Of a stretch of DNA of 64,000 nucleotides, positions 8,540 through 17,465 are shown piece after piece. The DNA lies in NCBI GenBank assembly GCA_016124635.1, contig WGNJ01000007.1, positions 79,965 to 143,964 of the forward strand, in the 5' to 3' direction. Both the position numbers and the translations under genes were made by a program. Source of the stretch: Alphaproteobacteria bacterium (GTDB lineage: Bacteria > Pseudomonadota > Alphaproteobacteria > Micropepsales > Micropepsaceae). The notes beneath the pieces are model-generated. The model saw only the letters and a program-made list of their open reading frames with translations, ran no database searches and was not told the origin of the DNA. How positions within the stretch are numbered: position 1 is the first letter of the stretch; the number at the start of each line of letters is the position of its first letter.

Positions 8540-8553
8540 TTGATCTAGATCAA
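8540..8553. promoter_or_regulatory. FNR/FixK-type box
   Basis: TTGATCTAGATCAA is a perfect match to the FNR/FixK consensus TTGAT-N4-ATCAA. It overlaps the stop codon of the esterase gene and lies about 266 bp upstream of the cytochrome-porin start codon, so it would control that operon through a long leader, if at all. A Crp/Fnr regulator with a matching recognition helix is encoded at 53472. Confidence 0.6.
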
Positions 8554-9464
8554 CGGCTCGGCAGCGACTTGAAGAAGTCCCAGATCTCTTTGCTGGCATC
8601 GATCTCCGGAGTCGAGCGCCCCAGGATCATGCCCATAATCAGCCCGGTGCGTGCACCAGGCCACGTGTGTCCGCCACCCTCGATTACCACCTGTCGCAGT
8701 GGCGATTTCGAGCACGCGTAGTCGGTCACGACGGCCTTCGTCTCGTCCTTCTCGTGAACGTCGCGCGTTTCAGTCTTCTTCACACCGTCGCACCCGTCGA
8801 TGCGCTCAAAGACTCCGATCGTGTCCTCGACACTTCGCACCGTCCCAAGGTCGCGCCGCGTGACGTGCTCGGCCACACGGCCGCCGTTGAACGGCACGAA
8901 CTCGTCCTCCGTGCCGTTGAAGAACATCGCCGGCAGCGGCCGCGACGGCGTGCAATCCCAATCGACCGGTAGACTGCCGGCAACCGGCGCAATCCCAACG
9001 ATGTACTTCGCGGCTTCGCAGCCCGCGCGCAAACTCATCATCGCGCCGTTGGAAGCGCCGGTCAGAAACACCCGCCCCCTATCCACCAACCCTTCATCGC
9101 CGAGCTGTTCGATGATCGCCAGCGTGAATGCGACGTCGTCGTAGTTCGACGATGCCCGTCGCCGGATGTCGTTCGTCGCGCGCCCGTCGTTCCAATGGTT
9201 GTCGAAGCCTTGCGGAAACACGACGATGGCTTCAGCCGCCGTCGCGAGCCTGTCGAAGCGCGTATAGCGAAGCGTCTGCTCCGGCGTTCCGCCGCCGCCG
9301 TGATAGACGATGAGCAAGGGCAGCGGCCCGACCGCTCTATCCGGCGTCACCAGCAAATACGTGCGCTGCCCGCCGTCGACCTCGACGCCGCGCTCGCGCT
9401 CTTCGGCAAAGGCGAATCCGATCGACAAGAGAAGAAATAACGCGGCGAGCGGCACGAGGCGCAT
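8550..9464 (-). CDS. Secreted esterase, PHB depolymerase/feruloyl esterase-like (LpqC family)
   Basis: A 304-residue exported alpha/beta hydrolase. The signal peptide ends near FAFAEE; the oxyanion region is VYHGGGG; the nucleophile Ser is in GASNGAMM; the acid lies near NGTEDEFVPF and the His in GGGHTWPG. Enzymes of this family cleave extracellular esters such as poly-hydroxybutyrate oligomers or feruloyl-polysaccharides. A GGAGG ribosome site precedes the ATG. It is not clearly in an operon with the cytochrome genes: 275 bp with several dyads separate them. Confidence 0.85.
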   Translation of the reverse strand: MRLVPLAALFLLLSIGFAFAEERERGVEVDGGQRTYLLVTPDRAVGPLPLLIVYHGGGGTPEQTLRYTRFDRLATAAEAIVVFPQGFDNHWNDGRATNDIRRRASSNYDDVAFTLAIIEQLGDEGLVDRGRVFLTGASNGAMMSLRAGCEAAKYIVGIAPVAGSLPVDWDCTPSRPLPAMFFNGTEDEFVPFNGGRVAEHVTRRDLGTVRSVEDTIGVFERIDGCDGVKKTETRDVHEKDETKAVVTDYACSKSPLRQVVIEGGGHTWPGARTGLIMGMILGRSTPEIDASKEIWDFFKSLPSR

Positions 9465-9518
9465 GGCATCCTCCAGCGAACGTCACTCTAACGATCTGCT
9501 GCGGTGATTCCGGCGGCG

Positions 9519-10214
9519 CTAGTATGGCACCCCGACGGCCTTGCATAGAAACTGCATCAGCGGTTTCGCAGCTTTGAACGAGGCCTCGACCTCGCCGACG
9601 AGCTTCGGCGACTGAGCCGCCTTCACGCTCGTCTCGCTCATCGCAAAAAAGCTCTTGCGCTTGATGTCGTCGATATACGGCTGCTCGGCGTCGAACCCGC
9701 GCGGCGGGCGCGCCAACGCCTCGCCGTGAATGCCGTCGAACGCCGCCTTGAAGCTTTTGTCCTCGACGACCTTACGCCAGGCCTTGGGGTCTGAGGCGAT
9801 CGCCTGCCGCACCTTGGCCAGCGGCTCCGGCTCGAGCATCCACATGCCGCCGCCGAAGCGCACTTCGTCCGGCGCGAAGTGCATGTAAAAGCCCGGCGCA
9901 TGAACGTTCTTCGCGTTCGCGTGGCGGAAATGACAGGCGGCATGTTCTTTATACGGACGCTTGTCCTTGGCGAAGCGCACGTCGCGATAGATGCGGAACA
10001 TCGAGCCGCCGTTCGGCCGCGGGTCGGCGACGAAATATTTCGAGATCTTTGCGAGGCGCGGCGACATCGCGGAGATGAAATCCGACATCGGCGCCACCAC
10101 CGACGCCTTGTAGCGTTCCTTGTTTTCCTCGAACCACGGCCGCTCGTTGTTCGCCTTCAGCTCCTTGAAGAAGGCGAAGAAGTCCTTCGGAAAGCCCTTG
10201 AAGTCCGCCGCCAT
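9519..10214 (-). CDS. DUF2461 (TIGR02453) family protein
   Basis: A 231-residue cytoplasmic protein with the family blocks FFKELKANNERPWFEENKER, FRIYRDVRFAKDKRPYK and HFAPDEVRFGGGMW. The length is typical. The biochemical role of the family is not established. I chose the ATG at 10214 because the conserved domain begins right after it; a longer frame to 10289 adds basic residues without conservation. Confidence 0.88.
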   Translation of the reverse strand: MAADFKGFPKDFFAFFKELKANNERPWFEENKERYKASVVAPMSDFISAMSPRLAKISKYFVADPRPNGGSMFRIYRDVRFAKDKRPYKEHAACHFRHANAKNVHAPGFYMHFAPDEVRFGGGMWMLEPEPLAKVRQAIASDPKAWRKVVEDKSFKAAFDGIHGEALARPPRGFDAEQPYIDDIKRKSFFAMSETSVKAAQSPKLVGEVEASFKAAKPLMQFLCKAVGVPY

Positions 10215-10310
10215 TGCTCGAGCCCGTCTCTGTTTATCGCCGGCGGAGGCTACGACGAAACGGCAACGCCGCGCCATCGCGCCGGCCAAAAACTGGCAGT
10301 AGCGGCGCGC

Positions 10311-11861
10311 CTACTTCGGAGGCTGTGCGAAGACCCAATCGAGCACCGGATCGCGTCCTGCCTTCACGTCCTCCCAAGTCGGAATGATCTCCTTGTTCGG
10401 CCGCACCGCGTTCTCGCCTGTCTTGCGGAACGTGTAGAAGAGCGTCGACACGCGCACGACCAAGTGCGAGTTCGGCAGCCGGAATTGCCGCGGCTCCTGA
10501 TAGGAATTCGGCCGCTCCCCGATCGTCTCGCCGACCAGCGTCGCGTTGGTCTCGTCGGAGAATTGCGCCGCGTTGTTCATCGCCGCCGAGAATGTCAGTG
10601 GCCCGATCAGCACAAAGAGCTTGCCTCTGATGTTCAGATCGGCCCGCGCCTTCAGCGGTTTCACCAGCCACCGGTCACCCTCGGTGTTGTCGCCACCGCC
10701 GTTGTCACGCATGTCGATGATCAGCTTCGCCGGATGCGCCTGGTCGACGAGTGCGAACATCTCGGCCGCCCCCGCCTTCAGGTTCTGATAGGCATGCCAC
10801 GCGCAATAGACCGCATGCTGTTCGCCGATCGCCTTGCACCAGAAGGGCTTGTCCGGATCTTGCAGACGCAACGGCGAGCCGGCGACCGCGATCGGATGCA
10901 GGTTCGCATCGTCATACGTGGACACGGCTTTGAGATCGACCGTCCACACCCGCCCTTCATCGTTGACCACGGTATATGTCGCGTGATCGCGGCTCGGCGT
11001 GATGTCGAGCCCGTGCAGCGTAATCCCCCGCACCAAATAGTAGATCGCTCGCCCCTCGCGCAGCTCCGCGAGTTCGCCTTGCGGCGTCAGCGTCATCGCG
11101 CGGCGCCACGCTTCCGCGATCGGTATGTCGCCGATCTTCTGGATTCGCGTCCCCAGAATATCGTCGAGCCCCGGACCCGCGCTTATGATGCGAAAGTCGT
11201 CGCCGAACTTGCCGATCTCGATCGGGATGACGCGCCGGTCATGCGGAAACACGATGCCCGTATGCCCGTCGCCGATCATGTTCGCGATGCGGTAGAGACG
11301 CGTGAAGATCTGATCGTCGTTCAAATGATCGACGTCGCGCCGCAGCGCGGCGATCTCGCCGTCGAACGTCGCGCGCGGCAACGTGAAGAACGCGTTCGCA
11401 TGCCGCTTGGGCACTTCCACGGCGAACGCGTCGATATCGGCGCGCCATTGATCCTTGGTCAGATCCAAGCGCGGCTGCATCTCGTTGCGCCCGAGCGCCG
11501 GCCCCGTCTTCGTCAAATCCATCGTGCTGCGGGATCCGGCGACCACGACCTCGCCCGAAAGCTTTCCGTCTTTGAATGAAAGCTCGGCGGTCGCCAGCGA
11601 CGCGCCCGTGTCGAACGAAATCCGCACGTGATCTGCCGTCGCGCTCGCCTCCGACACTTTGAGATCGCCGATCGAGGTGAACATCTGCGCGACGTACTCA
11701 CCCTTGTCGCAAAGCAGATTGAGTGTGACCTCGACCTTGCCGAAACCTCCCTGCGAGATGCCGTCGAAACGGCCCGTCAACGTATCGGACCCGCACGTCG
11801 CCGCTTGCGCGACACCCGAGAGCCCAAGAAATAAGCCAATAGTCGCGGTGATCCCACGCAT
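10311..11861 (-). CDS. Secreted S41-family peptidase
   Basis: A 516-residue exported protein (signal peptide ending near VAQAAT, GGGAGGGCG ribosome site). The C-terminal half contains the S41 core: a PDZ-like stretch with GTRIQKIGDIPIAEAW, the strand LIIDMRDNGGGDN, and PLTFSAAMN, where the catalytic Ser is expected. The N-terminal 130 residues form a separate beta-rich domain. Tricorn/CtpA-like proteases trim proteins in the periplasm; the target here is unknown. Monocistronic. Confidence 0.85.
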   Translation of the reverse strand: MRGITATIGLFLGLSGVAQAATCGSDTLTGRFDGISQGGFGKVEVTLNLLCDKGEYVAQMFTSIGDLKVSEASATADHVRISFDTGASLATAELSFKDGKLSGEVVVAGSRSTMDLTKTGPALGRNEMQPRLDLTKDQWRADIDAFAVEVPKRHANAFFTLPRATFDGEIAALRRDVDHLNDDQIFTRLYRIANMIGDGHTGIVFPHDRRVIPIEIGKFGDDFRIISAGPGLDDILGTRIQKIGDIPIAEAWRRAMTLTPQGELAELREGRAIYYLVRGITLHGLDITPSRDHATYTVVNDEGRVWTVDLKAVSTYDDANLHPIAVAGSPLRLQDPDKPFWCKAIGEQHAVYCAWHAYQNLKAGAAEMFALVDQAHPAKLIIDMRDNGGGDNTEGDRWLVKPLKARADLNIRGKLFVLIGPLTFSAAMNNAAQFSDETNATLVGETIGERPNSYQEPRQFRLPNSHLVVRVSTLFYTFRKTGENAVRPNKEIIPTWEDVKAGRDPVLDWVFAQPPK

Positions 11862-11962
11862 CGCTTCGCCCTCCCAGCGCCACTAGTGTTAGTTTCGCAG
11901 TAGTGGGGCCGAAGGCCAACTCACGTGCCCGTGAGAGCCCTCAAGACGCAGGGGACCGCGGC

Positions 11963-11998
11963 AAATTTAAGGGCGCCCCGCGTGAGCGAGACGCCCTT
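11963..11998 (-). terminator. Terminator of the rplM-rpsI operon
   Basis: On the minus strand, arms AAGGGCG and CGCCCTT (11969-11975 and 11992-11998) enclose a GC-rich loop and are followed by AAATTT. It lies about 45 bp after the rpsI stop codon. Confidence 0.55.
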
Positions 11999-12044
11999 CC
12001 CCACCGCTTCCCGCGTGGCGCGGTGTACGTTCGGAGAATTCGAT

Positions 12045-12536
12045 TTAGCGCTTCGAGAACTGGAAGCTGCGGCGAGCCTTCGCCCGGCCGTACTTCTTGC
12101 GCTCGACCATACGGCTGTCGCGCGTCATGAAGCCGCTGTGCTTCAGCGTCGGCTTGAGATCCGGCTCATAGACCACGAGCGCGCGCGCAATGCCGTGACG
12201 AACGGCACCGGCCTGGCCCGACAATCCGCCGCCGGACACGGTCACCATCACGTCGAACTGCGTCTCGCGGTTCGTGACCACGAGCGGCTGACGCATGATC
12301 ATACGCAGCACCGGACGCGCGAAATAGGTGTTCTCGTCCTTGCCGTTGATCGTGATGCGCCCAGCGCCGGGCTTCACCCAAACGCGCGCGACCGCGTTCT
12401 TGCGCCGGCCGGTCGCATAAGCGCGGCCCTTGGCGTCGAGCTTTCGGACCTGCTCGCCCTGCGGCGTCTGATCCTGGGTCGGACGCTTGATCAGCGTCGA
12501 CTTCACGTCTGCGAATGAACGAACTTCTTCGGCCAT
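12045..12536 (-). CDS. rpsI: 30S ribosomal protein S9 (uS9)
   Basis: A 163-residue S9 with the conserved body [18 protein letters not shown], the [10 protein letters not shown] motif and the C-terminal tail ending FQFSKR, which reaches into the ribosomal P site. The roughly 30-residue N-terminal extension is common in Alphaproteobacteria. It lies 4 bp downstream of rplM, the usual L13-S9 operon. Confidence 0.97.
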   Translation of the reverse strand: MAEEVRSFADVKSTLIKRPTQDQTPQGEQVRKLDAKGRAYATGRRKNAVARVWVKPGAGRITINGKDENTYFARPVLRMIMRQPLVVTNRETQFDVMVTVSGGGLSGQAGAVRHGIARALVVYEPDLKPTLKHSGFMTRDSRMVERKKYGRAKARRSFQFSKR

Positions 12537-12540
12537 GGAA

Positions 12541-13002
12541 TTAGCGCCTGCTGTTCTTGGCGTTCAAGGACTTCACGTCGAGCGTCTGCGGTTGCTGCGC
12601 CGCATGCTTGTGCTCAGGTCCTGCATAGACATAGAGGTGGCCGAGCTGACGCCGGCCCAACGGCCCGCGCGGAAGCATGCGCTCGACCGCTTTCTCCACC
12701 ACGCGTTCGGGATGCTTGCCGTGCAGGATCTTGCCGACGACCCGCTCCTTGATCCCGCCGGGATACCCCGTGTGATAGTAGAATATCTTGTTCTTCTCTT
12801 TATCGCCGGTCAGCACGACCTTGCCCGCGTTGACGACGACGACGTTGTCGCCGCAATCCATGTGGGGCGTGTAGCTGGCTTTGTGCTTGCCGCGCAGGCG
12901 GGTCGCGATCAGCGAAGCGAGGCGACCGACGACGAGACCGTCACCGTCGATCAGCACCCAATCCTTCTTGATCTCCGACGCCTTGGCCGAATAAGTGGAC
13001 AT
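12541..13002 (-). CDS. rplM: 50S ribosomal protein L13 (uL13)
   Basis: A 153-residue L13 with [33 protein letters not shown] and the C-terminal [12 protein letters not shown] block. I chose the ATG at 13002; it gives the normal length and [10 protein letters not shown] start, whereas the frame extension to 13092 runs through the promoter. First gene of the L13-S9 operon. Confidence 0.97.
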   Translation of the reverse strand: MSTYSAKASEIKKDWVLIDGDGLVVGRLASLIATRLRGKHKASYTPHMDCGDNVVVVNAGKVVLTGDKEKNKIFYYHTGYPGGIKERVVGKILHGKHPERVVEKAVERMLPRGPLGRRQLGHLYVYAGPEHKHAAQQPQTLDVKSLNAKNSRR

Positions 13003-13030
13003 GACTGCTCTTAACGTTAGAGGACGCGAT

Positions 13031-13082
13031 CCCGCGCCAATTCGAAGGCGCGGGTGATACGGGCGCCTCTTGCGAATGTCAA
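13031..13082 (-). promoter_or_regulatory. rplM promoter and leader hairpin
   Basis: On the minus strand TTGACA (13082-13077) is followed after 17 nt by TATCAC (13059-13054). Just downstream, arms CCCGCGCC and GGCGCGGG (13031-13038, 13047-13054) form an 8-bp hairpin at the very start of the predicted leader. The hairpin could be an autoregulatory element or an mRNA stabiliser. Confidence 0.55.
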
Positions 13083-13148
13083 CACCGGACACTCAAAATC
13101 GTCAGGAAATCCGCAGCTGAACGGTATGTGGTACCTGGATACCCTATG

Positions 13149-16100
13149 CTAATCGATCTTGGCACCTTCCCCCGGCTCGTCCTCAGGCGCGAGCAATAGG
13201 TACATCACCGGCGTCACCAGTCGGGACAGGACGGTCGACGAAATCAAGCCGCCGATGATGACAATCGCAAGCGGCGAGTAGAGACCCGAGCCTTCGATCG
13301 CCAGCGGCAACAGACCGCCCACCGCCGTGGCGCTCGTCAGCAAGACCGGCAGAAAGCGAATTTCGCCCGCTTGTTCGATCGCGTCACGCAGAGGCACACC
13401 GACCGCGCGCAGCTGCTGCGTGAAGTCGACCAGCAAGATGGAGTTCTTGATCTCGATACCGATCAACGCGATGAAGCCGATCATCGCCGTGAACGCCAGC
13501 GGGTAGCCGGTCACCCAAAGGCCGATCAAACCGCCGATGATGCCGAGCGGAATAACGCCGGCGACGACGCCCGACGTTTTGAATGACCGGAATTCGAGAA
13601 TGATCACGGCCATGATACCGAAGAGCGCGAGCAGCACTGCGCTCCCCAGCCCGCCGAAACTCCGCGCCTGCGCCTCGGCCTGCCCGCCGGCGCTAATGCG
13701 ATATCCGGGTGGCAGCTGAATCGATTTCAAGTGTTCGAACACATCCTGCGCGACGCGCGATGTCAGATATCCGCTCGCCGTCCGGCCCGTGATCGTCACC
13801 GTCCGCTCGCGCTTATAGCGGTCGATGCGCGCGGGTTCACTCTGCAAGCGCGGCGAACTGATATGACTGAGCGGAATACCCGGACCGCTCGTGACGGGCA
13901 CATAGATGCGATCCAAATCGGATAGCTCATGCCGTCCCTTGAACGGCAAGCGCAGCACAATGTCGAACTCGTCGCCGTTCGATTGCCGGTAGCTGCCGAC
14001 GATATCGCCGGACAACGCGATGCGAACCGTCTGGTCGATCGCGCCGGCCGGCACACCCAATGTCGCCGCCTTGTCCACATCGATGCCGAGATTGAGATCC
14101 GTGCGGTCCAACTGCAGCGGGTTGACGATATCGCGCGCGCCAGGCACGGACTCGATGATTGCCGTCGCCTTCGCGGCAAGATCCTTCAGCGTCGCCATTT
14201 CCTTGCCGGAGATCCTAACGGCGATCGGCGCTTCGAGCGGCGGCCCATTTTCAAAGACGACGATGATGACCTGAGCGCCGGGAATTTTGGCGAACTGGGC
14301 GCGCCATTGGTCGAGCACCTTTGGCGTCTTCGTCGATCGCCACTCCTTCAAGCCGACAAAGACCGATGCGTGATTTGCCTTATCCTGCTCCGGACGGACG
14401 TTGTAGAAAATCTGCGGATTTCCGTGACCCAAGTTCGACATGTACCAGTCGACCGCATCGGACTTCGCGAGAATCGCCTCGACGCGGCGCAGTGCTTTGT
14501 CCGTCTCCGACATCGCCGCACCTTCGGGCAGCTCAATATTCACCAGCACCTGAGGCACTTCGGCGGGCGGGAACAGGCTGAAGCCGAGACGCGAGATCAG
14601 CAGGAGAGAGAGACCGAAGAGAGCCGTCGCAATGACGAGCGTCACGACCGGCGCCGCCAATGCAATTCGTAAGAGCGGGCGATAAAACGTGTGAATGCCG
14701 CCCATCACGGTCTGCAACAGCCAATTGCCCTCCGGCCTTTCGTGCTTCGGCAACAGGCGGCTTGCCAAGAACGGTATGATCGAGAGCGAAACGAAGAGCG
14801 ACGCGGCAACCGTGTAGAGAACGGACGCCGGCAGCGAGCGGATGAAGGCCCCTGCCCCTTCGGGCAGGAACAACAACGGCGTGAACGCAAGCATCAACGT
14901 CGCGGTGCACCCCAAGACGGCGACGCCGATCTGACGCGCGCCGGCGATCGCAGCTTCGCGCCGCGACAATCCTTCGCGTAAACGCCGGGAGATGTTCTCC
15001 GTCACGACGATCGAGTCGTCGACCAACAGACCGAGAGCCAGCACAAATCCGGCGATCGACAATTGGTTCAGCGTGAACCCCGTCATCTTTAGAACGGCGA
15101 CGCCGATCGCCAGCGACAACGGGATCGAGATCATCACGATCAACGACGCTCGCACCCCAAGTGGCAGCAGCGTCAGCAGCACGAGTGCCAGCGCGATCGC
15201 AAAGTCGCGAAACAATCCCGACAGCCGATGCTGCACGTCGTGCGATTGATCGAAGCCGCGCATGATGCGGATGCCTTGCGGCAGTTCCTTTTCGAACTCA
15301 GCGGTCGCCGCGTAAATCGCATCGCGCGTCGTGAAAACGTTTTCGCCGGGCTTCTGCGACACGTCGAGGAAGACGGCAGGCTTGCCGTTCCACCGCGCCA
15401 CATGACGTTGCTCGTCGTAGGCCCAGGCAACATCGGCCACATCGCCGACCCGAACCGTGCGCCCCTCGGCAGCCACCAGCACCGTTCGCCGGATTGCGTC
15501 GAGCGACTCGTAGGCGCCGGTCGCCTTGACGTTGAACCGCCGATCACCCGAATAGATCACGCCAGGCGGCGCATCGAGACCCTCAGCCCGCAGCGCATTC
15601 GCCACCGCCGTGATCGGGATGCTGTGCGCCGACAGCTTACCCATGTCGACAGCGACCCGGATCTCCGACTTCGGCGCCCCGAATACTTGCGCGAGCTTGA
15701 CGCCTGGAAGCCGCTGAATGATGTCGCGCAGGTCGATCGCGGCACCCTCCAATTCTCGGTAATTAGCCTTCTCGCCCACGAACGCCATCTGCACGATGTT
15801 GGTGAGCGCGGTCGATGCCTTCTCGACCTCAACGCGTACGACGCCGGCCGGCAGCGTCGGCCGCAGCAGGTTCACCTCGCGCACGACCTCGTCGAATTTG
15901 CGGTCGACATCGACGTCCCAAGAGAACTCCGAGGTGATGACGGCGACGCCGTCTTGTGAAGCCGAGCGTATCTCCTTGATGTCCTCGAGCGCGTTGATTG
16001 CGTCTTCGATCGGTTTGGAGACGAGCTTCTCCATCTCCGTCGGTCCGGCGCCCGGAAGAATGACGCGCACCACGTATACTGGGATCGGAAAGGCCGGATC

Positions 16101-16211
16101 TTCGGCGCGCGGGATCGTCAGCAGCGAATTCGCGCCGAACACGGCAAGCCCGGCAAACAGCACCAGCGTGAATTGCCAATTACGGACGAAGAAGGCGCTG
16201 ACTTCACTCAC
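13149..16211 (-). CDS. RND efflux transporter, inner-membrane pump (AcrB/HAE1-like)
   Basis: A 1020-residue proton-driven pump. It has a first membrane helix at 13-31, a large periplasmic loop, helices around 330-550, a second large loop and helices from about 850 to 1010: the duplicated RND layout. The proton-relay Asp pair is in LGLLVDDSIVVTENI. It would work with the adaptor encoded just upstream (4-bp overlap) and an outer-membrane TolC-like channel not encoded here. Sequence features place it with the drug/lipid exporters rather than heavy-metal pumps, but the substrate is unknown. Confidence 0.93.
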   Translation of the reverse strand: MSEVSAFFVRNWQFTLVLFAGLAVFGANSLLTIPRAEDPAFPIPVYVVRVILPGAGPTEMEKLVSKPIEDAINALEDIKEIRSASQDGVAVITSEFSWDVDVDRKFDEVVREVNLLRPTLPAGVVRVEVEKASTALTNIVQMAFVGEKANYRELEGAAIDLRDIIQRLPGVKLAQVFGAPKSEIRVAVDMGKLSAHSIPITAVANALRAEGLDAPPGVIYSGDRRFNVKATGAYESLDAIRRTVLVAAEGRTVRVGDVADVAWAYDEQRHVARWNGKPAVFLDVSQKPGENVFTTRDAIYAATAEFEKELPQGIRIMRGFDQSHDVQHRLSGLFRDFAIALALVLLTLLPLGVRASLIVMISIPLSLAIGVAVLKMTGFTLNQLSIAGFVLALGLLVDDSIVVTENISRRLREGLSRREAAIAGARQIGVAVLGCTATLMLAFTPLLFLPEGAGAFIRSLPASVLYTVAASLFVSLSIIPFLASRLLPKHERPEGNWLLQTVMGGIHTFYRPLLRIALAAPVVTLVIATALFGLSLLLISRLGFSLFPPAEVPQVLVNIELPEGAAMSETDKALRRVEAILAKSDAVDWYMSNLGHGNPQIFYNVRPEQDKANHASVFVGLKEWRSTKTPKVLDQWRAQFAKIPGAQVIIVVFENGPPLEAPIAVRISGKEMATLKDLAAKATAIIESVPGARDIVNPLQLDRTDLNLGIDVDKAATLGVPAGAIDQTVRIALSGDIVGSYRQSNGDEFDIVLRLPFKGRHELSDLDRIYVPVTSGPGIPLSHISSPRLQSEPARIDRYKRERTVTITGRTASGYLTSRVAQDVFEHLKSIQLPPGYRISAGGQAEAQARSFGGLGSAVLLALFGIMAVIILEFRSFKTSGVVAGVIPLGIIGGLIGLWVTGYPLAFTAMIGFIALIGIEIKNSILLVDFTQQLRAVGVPLRDAIEQAGEIRFLPVLLTSATAVGGLLPLAIEGSGLYSPLAIVIIGGLISSTVLSRLVTPVMYLLLAPEDEPGEGAKID

Positions 16212-17380
16212 GACGCCGGCTGCGCGTCGCTGACGATGGCAACGGGCTGCCCGTTGCGCAGATAGGCTGCGCCCGACGTGACGACGCGCTCTCCGTTCTT
16301 GAGCCCATTCGCTATGAGCACCAGGCTGTCGACGAAGCCGCCGATGCGCACGCTGCGCCGCTGCGCATGTCCCGCACCATCTACGACGAAGACGGCGGCC
16401 TGATCGCCTCGCCCTTCCAACAGCGCGACAGCGGGCACCGCGGGGTAGTTGGATTCTTCGTCCGCGACGGACGGTACGATCCGCGCATCGCCGACGAGAC
16501 CTGAGCGCAATCCCGGCACGAAGCTCGCAAGCTTCAGCTCGACGTCGAAAGCGCCCGTGCGCGCGTCGGCCTTTGCGGCCAAACGGCTGACCGACGCGGT
16601 GATCGGCGCCGTGATGCCGGCGAACGTGATCTTCGCCATGTCGCCGCCGCGCAGGCGCGTGATCTGCGTGTCGGAAACCGGTGTCACCAGGACGAGGCCA
16701 CCGCTCGCATCGCCGTAGAGAAGGATGGGCTTGCCCGCGGGCGCGAGTTCGTTCGGCTCCGCGAGCCGAGAGAGCACGACGCCGTCACCCGGCGCCTTTA
16801 GCTCCGACTTTGCCGCGTCGAACGCGGTGGCGTCGCGCGCAGCGCGTGCGCGTTTGGCGACCATGCGCGCGTTGTCGACCGCCGCTTGCGAGGCAAAGCC
16901 TTTCGCGAACAACTCTTCTTGCCGCTTGAGCGCGAGCTCTGCATTGTCGAGCGCTGCCTGCGTATCGCGATTGCGGGCGCCGACTTCGGTCGGATCGAGA
17001 CGCGCCAGAACTTCGCCCGTCGTCGCCGCATCACCGGCATCGACCGAGAACCCGCTCACGATGCCCGTCACCTTGAACGCGAGCGTGATCTCGCGCTTGA
17101 AAAGCAGCGTGCCGCTGGTTCGGATCTCGCCGGCGCTCGGCGTCGGCTTCGCGACGGCAATGCGCACCGGCACCGACTTCAGGTCTTCCTCCGTCGCCGC
17201 AACAGCCGCCGCCGATCGAGCGGCTCTAGGATCGGCGCTGGTATTTGCGAGATAAGCTGTACGCAACGCCGGCAAAGCGAACACGCCCGCGATCGACATC
17301 ACGGTGAGTGCTGTAACGGCTGTACGGGTACGCGCGCCCACGCAGGCCCCCCGGCCCCGAGTGAATTCTATACAGTCCAT
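16208..17380 (-). CDS. RND efflux periplasmic adaptor (membrane fusion protein)
   Basis: A protein of up to 390 residues with an N-terminal hydrophobic anchor, the biotinyl-lipoyl halves (TSGTLLFKREITLAFKVTG and APGDGVVLSRLAEPNEL), a coiled-coil hairpin between them and C-terminal beta-barrel/proximal domains (LLEGRGDQAAVFVVDG). It bridges the inner-membrane pump to an outer-membrane channel. The start is uncertain: the ATG at 17380 lies only a few nt past a good -10, so an in-frame ATG at 17299 (363 residues), or a leaderless mRNA, is possible. Followed by the pump gene with ATGA-type overlap. Confidence 0.9.
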   Translation of the reverse strand: MDCIEFTRGRGACVGARTRTAVTALTVMSIAGVFALPALRTAYLANTSADPRAARSAAAVAATEEDLKSVPVRIAVAKPTPSAGEIRTSGTLLFKREITLAFKVTGIVSGFSVDAGDAATTGEVLARLDPTEVGARNRDTQAALDNAELALKRQEELFAKGFASQAAVDNARMVAKRARAARDATAFDAAKSELKAPGDGVVLSRLAEPNELAPAGKPILLYGDASGGLVLVTPVSDTQITRLRGGDMAKITFAGITAPITASVSRLAAKADARTGAFDVELKLASFVPGLRSGLVGDARIVPSVADEESNYPAVPAVALLEGRGDQAAVFVVDGAGHAQRRSVRIGGFVDSLVLIANGLKNGERVVTSGAAYLRNGQPVAIVSDAQPAS

Positions 17381-17382
17381 TC

Positions 17383-17411
17383 AATATTGCCATCGAGGTG
17401 AACACTGTCAA
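17383..17411 (-). promoter_or_regulatory. Promoter of the RND operon with operator-like palindrome
   Basis: On the minus strand TTGACA (17411-17406), a 17-nt spacer and AATATT (17388-17383). The palindrome CAATATTG (17382-17389) covers the -10, and ACAGT/ACTGT half-sites flank the region (17372-17376, 17404-17408). A regulator bound here would block the operon; the divergent TetR gene is the natural candidate. Confidence 0.55.
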
Positions 17412-17465
17412 CTTAGTTGCGTGAAGGTTTGCCGCTGCGCGCCATCGCTGTGGTATGTCGGGCAC

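Noticed and set aside
9879..11579. 566-codon plus-strand frame opposite the S41 peptidase and DUF2461 genes
   Set aside because: Arg/His-rich sequence without any motif; the opposite-strand genes have signal peptides, ribosome sites and conserved motifs.
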